A stretch of DNA of 8,799 bases, from contig DMTJ01000469.1 in NCBI GenBank assembly GCA_003477185.1, positions 1-8,799 on the forward strand, in the 5' to 3' direction. Below the pieces are notes generated by a model. The model had not been told where the DNA came from, made no database searches, and worked only from the letters and a program-made list of their open reading frames with translations. Below, piece by piece: positions 1-5,126 of the stretch. The position numbers and the translations under genes were made by a program. Position 1 is the stretch's first letter. Each line of letters starts with the position of its first letter. This stretch comes from Lentisphaeria bacterium (lineage in GTDB: Bacteria > Verrucomicrobiota > Lentisphaeria > JABSQK01 > UBA12247).

Positions 1-1869
1 AAGACGCTGTACGACTTCGCTGTGCTCGACAAATCCGTCGACTGTTTTCGCCAAGGTGATGGACTTGAAGAACTTGTCGAGGAACTCGCCACCGCCACCG
101 ACGATGTCGATGTTTGCCTGCTTCATGGATTCGCCCATGATTTCGGACTGATAGGCAGCAATCTGACGATCTACATCAATCTGAGCCAGCTCGATTTCCT
201 TCTCTTTCTCGAGCTCAAGTTTGAACTCTTCATGCTCGCGGCCGACGCTGTCGAAGTTTTTCATGGCTTCGGCCTTCTTGTCGATGCCCACGGCTTCGGC
301 TGTGAACTTGGCGTCCATAGCCTCGGCTTCTGCCTTGCCCTTGGCTGCGAATGCCACGGCTTCTGCCGTCCCTTCTAGCTCGATGCCCTGTGCTTCAGCG
401 CGGCGACGGTCCAAGTCCGCACCTGCCTCGGCCTTTCCAGTGACTTCGATCGCGTGGGCCTCAGCCTCACGAATCTTCACCTGCGCCAGCCCGCTGGCTG
501 CCTCTTCGGCGATCACACCCTCCGCCAGCAGTTTCTTGCTCTCAGCTTCCTTTTCGGCCCGAATGCGCACTGCCTCGGCCTGCTTCTCGGCTTCGACCAT
601 TTCAGCACCGGCCCGTGTCTCGCGCTCCCGATATTCGCTCTTGGCGGCCAGTTCCTTGGCTTCAGCCGCCTTGGTTACGCCGACCAACTCTGCATCTGCC
701 TTCTCTTCTGCAGCGGTGACTTCCACGCGGCGCTGACGATCTGCCCCGGCAAACGCACGGGTGTCTAAGATCTTTTCTTCCTGTTCGGCGACGGTCTTTT
801 CGATCGCAACCCGCTCGCGGATGACTTCGGCAATCTCTTTCTTTTCTTGCTCGAGGGCCTTGTCCTTCTCGATCTGCTTGATCGCCACCTGGCGCTCGCG
901 CTCGGTCATCTCCAGTTCCTGGTCTCGCTGCACTCGTTCCGTTTCGACGGCGATGGTCCGTTCGCGATTCTTGATGGCCACCTCGATCTGGCGGTCCTTG
1001 TTCTCGGTCGCCACGGCCAGCTCTTCATCGGTCTTGATTCGGGCGCGCTCGGCTTTCAGGCGCTCTTCGGCCTTGACCTTCTCGGCCTCGGCGGCTTCCC
1101 GCGCCTGAATGGTTTCAATCTCTCGGTGTTGACGAGCCACTGCGTCCTCTTCCTGACGCTCCAGCGCGAGGATGCGTTCGCGGGTCTCGACGTCTTCTTT
1201 CTTGATGACGCGCTCTTTATTACGCTCAAACTCGTTGGTCTTGATCGCTTCCTGGGAGGTGAGGTTGGTAATCTTACGAATACCCTCTGCGTCCAGAATG
1301 TTATCCGGGTCGAGGTCGCTCTTTGGCGTCTGTTCGAGATAGTCGATGGCGACGTCTTCCAGCGCATAACCATTCAGATCAGTGCCGATGACATCAATGA
1401 TCTTCTCCTTAAAGGTATCCCGCTCGGTAAACAGATCGGTGAACTGCATTGCTTTGCCGACGGTCTTGAGTGCTTCGGAAAATTTGGCGCTGAACAGCTC
1501 CTGGAGAGTCTCCCGGTTTGAGGCCCGCGCACAGCCGACTGCCGCCGCAACTTTCTTTACATCGTCTTCGGTGGGGTTGACCCGCACGTAAAAGCTGACG
1601 GTAATATCGGCACGGATGTTGTCCTGGCAGATTAGTCCTTCCTTGCCGCGGCGGTCGACTTCCATAGCCTTCACGGAGATGTCCATGTACTCGGCCTTGT
1701 GGACGATCGGAATCACGATGCCCCCCTTGAAGGAAACAATGATCTTCGAGATCTGATTGATGATCAGGGCTTGGCCCTGAGCTACTTTGCGGTAGAAATT
1801 CTTGATCAGCAGGGCGGCTACGCCCAGGCCGACAATGCTCAGTACAGCGATGGCGATGGCTAAGATCAT
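1..1869 (-). CDS. yqiK: Flotillin family protein (YqiK-like, SPFH/band 7), C-terminus cut by window edge
   Basis: I translated the minus strand by hand from ATG 1869-1867. It stays open for 623 codons to base 1, so the C-terminal end lies outside the window. Residues 2-22 are one hydrophobic segment, followed by a SPFH/band 7 domain at about 25-215 (Gln-Ala-Leu-Ile start, KGGIVIP, YVRVNP, then a QEAIKTNEFERN-type exit). Residues 210-590 are a long highly charged coiled coil. The flotillin-type Ala-Glu repeats (AEAQGIELEG, KAEAEAMDAK, KKAEAM) fall at about 420-535. A Gly-rich IDIVGGGGEFLDKF segment near 587-600 resembles the flotillin C-terminal region. Flotillins form oligomeric scaffolds on the inner membrane that organise membrane domains. 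At over 623 residues it is longer than E. coli YqiK (about 550). A modest Shine-Dalgarno (GAGAG, 1881-1877) overlaps the TGA of the upstream YqiJ-like gene, implying coupled translation. The family call is firm. The exact client or function is unknown. Confidence 0.93.
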   Translation of the reverse strand, partial: MILAIAIAVLSIVGLGVAALLIKNFYRKVAQGQALIINQISKIIVSFKGGIVIPIVHKAEYMDISVKAMEVDRRGKEGLICQDNIRADITVSFYVRVNPTEDDVKKVAAAVGCARASNRETLQELFSAKFSEALKTVGKAMQFTDLFTERDTFKEKIIDVIGTDLNGYALEDVAIDYLEQTPKSDLDPDNILDAEGIRKITNLTSQEAIKTNEFERNKERVIKKEDVETRERILALERQEEDAVARQHREIETIQAREAAEAEKVKAEERLKAERARIKTDEELAVATENKDRQIEVAIKNRERTIAVETERVQRDQELEMTERERQVAIKQIEKDKALEQEKKEIAEVIRERVAIEKTVAEQEEKILDTRAFAGADRQRRVEVTAAEEKADAELVGVTKAAEAKELAAKSEYRERETRAGAEMVEAEKQAEAVRIRAEKEAESKKLLAEGVIAEEAASGLAQVKIREAEAHAIEVTGKAEAGADLDRRRAEAQGIELEGTAEAVAFAAKGKAEAEAMDAKFTAEAVGIDKKAEAMKNFDSVGREHEEFKLELEKEKEIELAQIDVDRQIAAYQSEIMGESMKQANIDIVGGGGEFLDKFFKSITLAKTVDGFVEHSEVVQRL

Positions 1870-1879
1870 GGTGGTACTC

Positions 1880-2572
1880 TCAGGTTATGGATTTGATTTG
1901 GTAGGAGTCGCGGTCTGCATCATACGAGACGATTACAGCTTCTGCCCCCTTCATCATCGGGTCGCGGGACCAGACTTTGAGGGCCAGAAAGCCGTCATCA
2001 TGCTTGCATTCCGCCTGTCCGCTGGTCTCAGTGACCCGCGAAGATATTACCACGCAGGTCTTGCCGACCAAGTGATGATAGCCGCGGACAGAGTTATGGC
2101 GGAATAGGAGCTTGAACGGCCGGGCCGTCAGCGAGGTCAGAAAGATCGAAATGGTAAAAATCACGATGCCCAACACGATCGCGAACAGGATGCCAATGAC
2201 CGGCTTGGCAACCCACGCTGGCATGTGTGGCAGCAGGTATAGATGATAGACCATGCCGAGCACCCAGGCCTTCATTACCAGTAGGGTGAGGATCAAGGTA
2301 GCTGGGATTGTGCCAATGTGGAGGATGCCCGAGAGAAAACCGAGTGCGCCGTGCGAGGCGCCTTCGAGGCTTCCGCCGGTTCCGTCCAGAGCGCCATCTA
2401 CCGCGCCATCGATCAGCCCATCAACGCTGCCCTCCACAGCACCATCCAATGTGCCTTCGCCAATCTCCAAGCCGGTCATTGCGACGAATAGCCAATACAA
2501 CAAGACGAATCCGAGTAAGCCGGTATACGGCAACATTCCGCCAGAAATTACGACAGAAAAGAATTCAAGCAT
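1880..2572 (-). CDS. yqiJ: YqiJ-like inner membrane protein with C-terminal OB-fold-type domain
   Basis: This encodes 230 residues. I chose ATG 2572 over the in-frame start at 2632 because GGGAGG (2586-2581) sits 8 bases before it and the protein then begins just before its first hydrophobic stretch. Membrane segments are predicted at about 12-34, 84-108 and 121-147. Between the first two lies a striking Gly/Asp repeat (37-75). The last 65 residues (VRGYHHLVGKTCVV... to QIKSI) look like the small beta-barrel OB domain found in YqiJ and NfeD proteins, with a GKT-V-ITSRV-type first strand and a GQAE turn. In E. coli yqiJ directly precedes yqiK, and the same order holds here (stop 10 bases before the flotillin start), so this is probably the flotillin's membrane partner. 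The identification rests on architecture and synteny; the overall sequence is divergent. NfeD-like is the alternative label. Confidence 0.82.
   Translation of the reverse strand: MLEFFSVVISGGMLPYTGLLGFVLLYWLFVAMTGLEIGEGTLDGAVEGSVDGLIDGAVDGALDGTGGSLEGASHGALGFLSGILHIGTIPATLILTLLVMKAWVLGMVYHLYLLPHMPAWVAKPVIGILFAIVLGIVIFTISIFLTSLTARPFKLLFRHNSVRGYHHLVGKTCVVISSRVTETSGQAECKHDDGFLALKVWSRDPMMKGAEAVIVSYDADRDSYQIKSIT
2348..2464 (-). repeat. Asp/Glu-Gly tetrapeptide repeat within the YqiJ-like protein
   Basis: Residues 37-75 of the YqiJ-like protein read as consecutive four-residue units ending in Asp-Gly or Glu-Gly (TLDG, AVEG, SVDG, LIDG, AVDG, ALDG), then degenerate units (TGGS, LEG, ASHG). The DNA units differ in synonymous positions (GATGGT, GAGGGC, GATGGG, GATGGC, GACGGA), so the pattern is kept at the protein level and is not a fresh slippage tract. 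It lies in the loop between membrane segments 1 and 2. E. coli YqiJ has only a short Leu/Asp-rich stretch in the comparable place, as I recall it. Confidence 0.8.
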
Positions 2573-2675
2573 GCGAACGACCTCCCAGGCGTGGCGTTGG
2601 GGAACAGTAGGGCGTTCTGGGTCCAGTCGCAAGCATCAAATGTTTTCTTTCCTATTATCGTTCACGTTCGTTGTC
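2573..2675 (-). other. Intra-operon gap between second PspA-like gene and yqiJ-like gene
   Basis: This is a 103-base stretch without a gene. It carries the strong GGGAGG ribosome binding site (2586-2581) of the YqiJ-like gene. I see no convincing terminator hairpin or promoter hexamers. It is the only sizeable gap in the four-gene cluster, so an internal promoter or mRNA processing site could hide here. Confidence 0.5.
2581..2586 (-). promoter_or_regulatory. Ribosome binding site deciding the YqiJ-like start
   Basis: GGGAGG on the minus strand lies 8 bases before ATG 2572. It favours this start over the in-frame candidate 60 bases upstream. Confidence 0.75.
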
Positions 2676-3275
2676 TCAGTCATGCTTCTCTGCGGCCAAC
2701 TCAGCGTCCGCCTCATGTCGTGCTTCCACCGCATCGAGTTGGGCTTCGAGTCGACTCAGAGTATCAAAACCGTCGATGATGTCCTGAGGACGAACGGGTG
2801 GGTGATTCTTTCTGGTGCTTGCGGCAGATTGTCGAACTGCGGCCTGGCGCTTGGTCATGAGCGTGTCGCGGATACGCCGCGCTTCCTGGACCTTATCTTC
2901 GAGTTTGTGGAGTTCACCACGCAGTTCCTCGGCGATGAGGGTGGCGTTCCGGAGATCTAGATCGAGTTGCCCGACCTGTGACTTGGCGGCGGCGCGCTGC
3001 TTCAGCAGGTTCCGCGCTGTATCATCATCGCTGGTGGCTACCGCTACTTCGGCGTCGGCCCCGAGACTGCGAACCTGAGCGCGCACTTTGGTCAGGCGCT
3101 TCTTCATTAGAGTAGAGGTGGCCAGAGCCTCGGCGGCGCGTGTGCGCTGGGTGGCGATGCCCTGTTCGATCTCGCGGATCATCTGGTTGGCGGCATGGAC
3201 TGGATCTTCCAACTCATCGAGAAGGTCACTCAGGCTGGCTGCCAGCATGTCACGGACTCTTCGAAATACTGGCAT
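2676..3275 (-). CDS. PspA/IM30-family coiled-coil protein (second paralogue, 199 aa)
   Basis: PspA/IM30 (ESCRT-III superfamily) proteins are cytoplasmic helical proteins that polymerise on stressed inner membranes. The N-terminus (MPVFRRVRDMLAASLSDLLD) is an amphipathic helix, followed by the family's ELEDP turn at 21-25 with QMIREIEQGI. Alternating charged heptads run to about residue 145, and a short linker with two Pro-rich spots precedes a final helix (168-199). Length is close to, or slightly below, the usual 220. I prefer ATG 3275 because GGGGAA (3287-3282) is 6 bases upstream. A GTG at 3281 that overlaps the previous stop would add only two residues. The upstream gene stops at 3278, so only two bases separate the genes, which indicates translational coupling. 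The sequence clearly differs from its neighbour, so the two are not a recent duplication. The closest named type may be the YjfJ-like branch, but I cannot place it firmly. Confidence 0.88.
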   Translation of the reverse strand: MPVFRRVRDMLAASLSDLLDELEDPVHAANQMIREIEQGIATQRTRAAEALATSTLMKKRLTKVRAQVRSLGADAEVAVATSDDDTARNLLKQRAAAKSQVGQLDLDLRNATLIAEELRGELHKLEDKVQEARRIRDTLMTKRQAAVRQSAASTRKNHPPVRPQDIIDGFDTLSRLEAQLDAVEARHEADAELAAEKHD

Positions 3276-3277
3276 GA

Positions 3278-3955
3278 TCACTTCCCCTTTCTGGCTCGAG
3301 GCCTCTTCGCTGCAACCTTCTTCTTTAGGGCGGCGAGTTCGTCTTCCACCACTTCGTCGGCGACTTCGGTAGCCCCAAGCTCCAAGCCCTCAAGCGCCTC
3401 GATTGTGGCGAGTTTGTGCTCGAGTTCATCGAAGGCGAGGTCCAGATCAGACTCGCTGGAACGCGCGGCACAGGCAGCGACTGCCCCGCACAGTTCTTCG
3501 TTGTGTTTGCGGATTTTCGCAGTTCGCAGTCGCGCGACCAGCAGGTCGCGGCGGTTCTTGGCACTCTGAGTGCGCTTCTGCATCGCCGCGATCTGTTCAT
3601 CGAGTTTTACGGCCGTCGTTTCGTACTCGGACAACTCCTTCTCGAAGGCCTGCTGCTTGGCTGTTTCGTCCTTTGCATGCTGCAAGGCACTGCGGGCGGT
3701 GGTCTCGTCTTTTTCCCGCCCTGCTTCTTCAGCTTCGCCGCGCCAGACGGCAGCTTTGGCGAAGGCGCGATCTGCTCGTCTGCGCAGCGAGGCGCAGGTT
3801 CCTTCCAGTTCAAGGCGACGATCGCGGAGCGTCGCCAAGGTCGTGGTGAGGTTGGCGAGCAGTCTGTCGAGTGCGGCCTCGGGATCATCGTTGCGCTTCA
3901 GCAGGTCATCTGTGGTCTGCTGAACAAGACTGGAGAGTCGGTCCAGGAGTGTCAT
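3278..3955 (-). CDS. PspA/IM30-family coiled-coil protein (first gene of the sigma-54 operon, 225 aa)
   Basis: The N-terminal segment MTLLDRLSSLVQQTTDDLLK can form an amphipathic helix. It leads into NDDPEAALDRLLANLTTTL, the hallmark turn and helix of PspA/IM30 proteins. The rest is almost wholly charged coiled coil to about residue 150, then an acidic segment (168-207) and a Lys/Arg-rich tail (KKKVAAKRPRARKGK) that is unusual for PspA. The length fits the family (about 220). The ATG at 3955 has GAGG five bases upstream. As the first gene behind the sigma-54 promoter it is presumably the main induced product, likely coating and stabilising damaged inner membrane. Whether it also binds a PspF-type activator, as E. 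coli PspA does, cannot be told from sequence. The family call is strong and the specific role is inferred. Confidence 0.88.
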   Translation of the reverse strand: MTLLDRLSSLVQQTTDDLLKRNDDPEAALDRLLANLTTTLATLRDRRLELEGTCASLRRRADRAFAKAAVWRGEAEEAGREKDETTARSALQHAKDETAKQQAFEKELSEYETTAVKLDEQIAAMQKRTQSAKNRRDLLVARLRTAKIRKHNEELCGAVAACAARSSESDLDLAFDELEHKLATIEALEGLELGATEVADEVVEDELAALKKKVAAKRPRARKGK

Positions 3956-3996
3956 GGAAGCCTCGTTTCAGGGTGACTGTGTACAGGTGACAGACA

Positions 3997-4012
3997 AGCA
4001 AATGACGTGCCA
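3997..4012 (-). promoter_or_regulatory. Sigma-54 (RpoN) promoter, -24/-12 elements
   Basis: The minus strand reads TGGCACG-TCAT-TTGCT (4012 to 3997), an exact match to the RpoN consensus TGGCACG-N4-TTGCW with GG and GC dinucleotides 10 bases apart. Transcription should begin about 12 bases downstream, near 3986, giving a roughly 30-base leader to the ATG at 3955. The site is intergenic and correctly oriented for the PspA-like gene. Classical psp operons in enterobacteria are RpoN-dependent, which fits the downstream gene's identity. Confidence 0.9.
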
Positions 4013-4017
4013 TTTGC
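3998..4017. repeat. Perfect 7-base inverted repeat overlapping the sigma-54 promoter
   Basis: GCAAATG (3998-4004) and CATTTGC (4011-4017) are exact reverse complements separated by six bases. The repeat overlaps both the -24 and -12 elements. No T-run follows, so it is not an intrinsic terminator. It could be coincidental or a protein site at the promoter. Confidence 0.55.
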
Positions 4018-4090
4018 AGGCGGATGTGCGCTAATCCCCTGACTGGGAGGAGGTTGTGGGATTTTTGCGTGTGGGCATGGGCTGCTGGGA

Positions 4091-4107
4091 TTGGTGAAAA
4101 ACACCAA
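4091..4107. promoter_or_regulatory. Candidate enhancer-binding (UAS) inverted repeat upstream of the sigma-54 promoter
   Basis: TTGGTG (4091-4096) and CACCAA (4102-4107) form a perfect 6+6 inverted repeat around AAAAA. Its centre is about 113 bases upstream of the predicted transcription start at 3986, within the usual range for activators of RpoN promoters such as PspF. A second, overlapping pair (CACCA 4102-4106 with TGGTG 4113-4117) adds another half-site in the same orientation pattern. The function is inferred from position and symmetry only. The same bases may act as the ctaA terminator. Confidence 0.4.
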
Positions 4108-4119
4108 CCTTGTGGTGCT
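4097..4119 (-). terminator. Possible weak intrinsic terminator of ctaA
   Basis: On the minus strand CACCA (4117-4113) pairs with TGGTG (4106-4102) over a six-base loop. The stem can extend by a G-U and an A-U pair and is followed by a run of five T (4101-4097). The stem overlaps the ctaA stop codon (4120-4118). The stem is short, so the terminator would be weak, and the T-run is shared with the competing TTGGTG/CACCAA repeat. Confidence 0.4.
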
Positions 4120-5038
4120 ATTCGCCACCTGCTTCGCCGTGCCAGACCCAGAGTGTGGTGACCAGCGAGCAGGCAAGTACCAGCGCGCCAATCAGGACAT
4201 GGCTAGTGGTGACCAAGACCTGCCGACTGCTAAAGATGATCCCAGCGCCTAGACAGACCTGCAGGACAACCAGAGCGGTGGTGAGACACGCATAGAACCG
4301 CGCGCGTGACCGATATTGGCGGACCGCGCGCACGGCGACGATCAGGACCAAGATGGAAATCAGCAGCGCGCCCAAGCGATGCAGGTAGTGAATAGTGACG
4401 TGCCAGTTCCAATTCTTCGGGATCAAGCCGCCGTCGACTAGGGGGAAGGTGGGGATGGCTGCCCAGGCGAAGTTATGCCGGACCAATGCGCCGATGATCA
4501 ATTGGGCAACAACTATTGCGGTGAGCCCCGCACAAAGCCTGAGATCGAAACTGCGCGCATGGCCGCGCGGCTGCTCCAGCCAATTCCTGGAGGTGAGGCA
4601 GACCAGAGTCACCAGCAGGCAGAACACGATCTGGCCGATGCAGCCATGTACGATGGCAAGATCGACGCTCACGAGGAGTACTCGCATGCCGCCGAGCAGT
4701 CCCTGGATAATTACGCCAGCGAATGCGCAAACCGCAAACCGCTTGGTCCATGCTGGCAGATCCGCGCGACAAATTGCTACCGTTAGTGCCATAGATAGGA
4801 GGCCAACGATTGCGCCAATCATGCGGTGTCCGTGCTCTTCCCGCTGGTCTGGCGTTTTCCACCAGTTGGACGGATTGAAGCTGCCGTTACTCAATGGCCA
4901 GTCAGGAAAAATCATCCCGGCGCCGATTGTAGTGACTAAACCACCCGCGTAAATCAGCCCGCAAGTTACGACTGCTGTGGTGAGTGCCAGGAGGTGGATC
5001 TTGCGATGATACGAATATGCGTTTACTTGAGAGCTCAT
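4118..5038 (-). CDS. ctaA: Heme A synthase, COX15/CtaA family
   Basis: This 306-residue polytopic membrane protein, within the family's normal length, oxidises the C8 methyl group of heme O to give heme A for aa3-type cytochrome oxidases. Visible signatures are GGLVTTIGAG followed by FPDWPLSNG (32-52) in the first external loop, EHGHR (68-72; Glu68 and His71 match the Glu-x-x-His pair), HGCIGQ (His131), HYLHRLGA (His217/His220) and TSHVLIGAL (His280). All four heme-ligand histidine positions are therefore present. About eight hydrophobic segments alternate with short loops. The loop-1 cysteine pair of Bacillus-type CtaA is absent. ATG 5038 is preceded by AAGG at five bases. The gene is divergent from the DUF4126 gene. 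No other oxidase assembly gene (ctaB, cox11, coxABC) lies in the window, so it appears isolated from its pathway. Confidence 0.92.
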   Translation of the reverse strand: MSSQVNAYSYHRKIHLLALTTAVVTCGLIYAGGLVTTIGAGMIFPDWPLSNGSFNPSNWWKTPDQREEHGHRMIGAIVGLLSMALTVAICRADLPAWTKRFAVCAFAGVIIQGLLGGMRVLLVSVDLAIVHGCIGQIVFCLLVTLVCLTSRNWLEQPRGHARSFDLRLCAGLTAIVVAQLIIGALVRHNFAWAAIPTFPLVDGGLIPKNWNWHVTIHYLHRLGALLISILVLIVAVRAVRQYRSRARFYACLTTALVVLQVCLGAGIIFSSRQVLVTTSHVLIGALVLACSLVTTLWVWHGEAGGE

Positions 5039-5126
5039 GGTGCCTTGGTGGAATTCGCGAAATAAACCGGCTACATTGCTTGACTGTGTTCTGTCGCGCG
5101 CGCACTGCCATTCACGGAGTCATGAT
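5039..5126. promoter_or_regulatory. Divergent intergenic region between ctaA and the DUF4126 gene
   Basis: Both flanking genes must be transcribed outward from or near this 88-base stretch. A TTGACT at 5080-5085 is a fair plus-strand -35, but no good -10 follows at 16-18 bases. An AATAAA/TTTATT at 5061-5066 is a possible minus-strand -10 without a clear -35. A GC alternation (CGCGCGCGC) lies at 5095-5103. The Shine-Dalgarno ACGGAG ends 7 bases before ATG 5127. Confidence 0.35.

Noticed and set aside
221..736. Long Ala/Ser-rich plus-strand ORF of 171 codons
   Set aside because: It is antisense to the flotillin coiled coil. Its composition is just the complement of repeated Ala/Glu/Lys codons and it has no recognisable motif.
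2573..2632. Extended N-terminus of the YqiJ-like protein
   Set aside because: The extension is polar, lacks a ribosome binding site, and would bury the strong GGGAGG site placed 8 bases before ATG 2572.
2253..2960. Plus-strand ORF of 235 codons with Pro-Ser-Thr repeats
   Set aside because: The repeat is the antisense shadow of the Asp-Gly repeat in the YqiJ-like gene, and the frame spans two real minus-strand genes.
3276..3281. GTG start overlapping the stop of the first PspA-like gene
   Set aside because: It is possible, but the GGGGAA site is too close to it and is well spaced for ATG 3275. The difference is only two residues.
3416..3976. Plus-strand ORF of 186 codons
   Set aside because: It is antisense to the first PspA-like gene, whose coiled-coil pattern and ribosome binding site are clear.
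3952..4191. Minus-strand ORF of 79 codons in the gap before the PspA-like gene
   Set aside because: It overlaps the 3' end of ctaA and contains the sigma-54 promoter. It has no convincing ribosome binding site or known motif.
5037..5126. 30-residue upstream extension of the DUF4126 protein
   Set aside because: The extended start overlaps the divergent ctaA start codon and has no ribosome binding site, whereas ATG 5127 has ACGGAG at the right distance.
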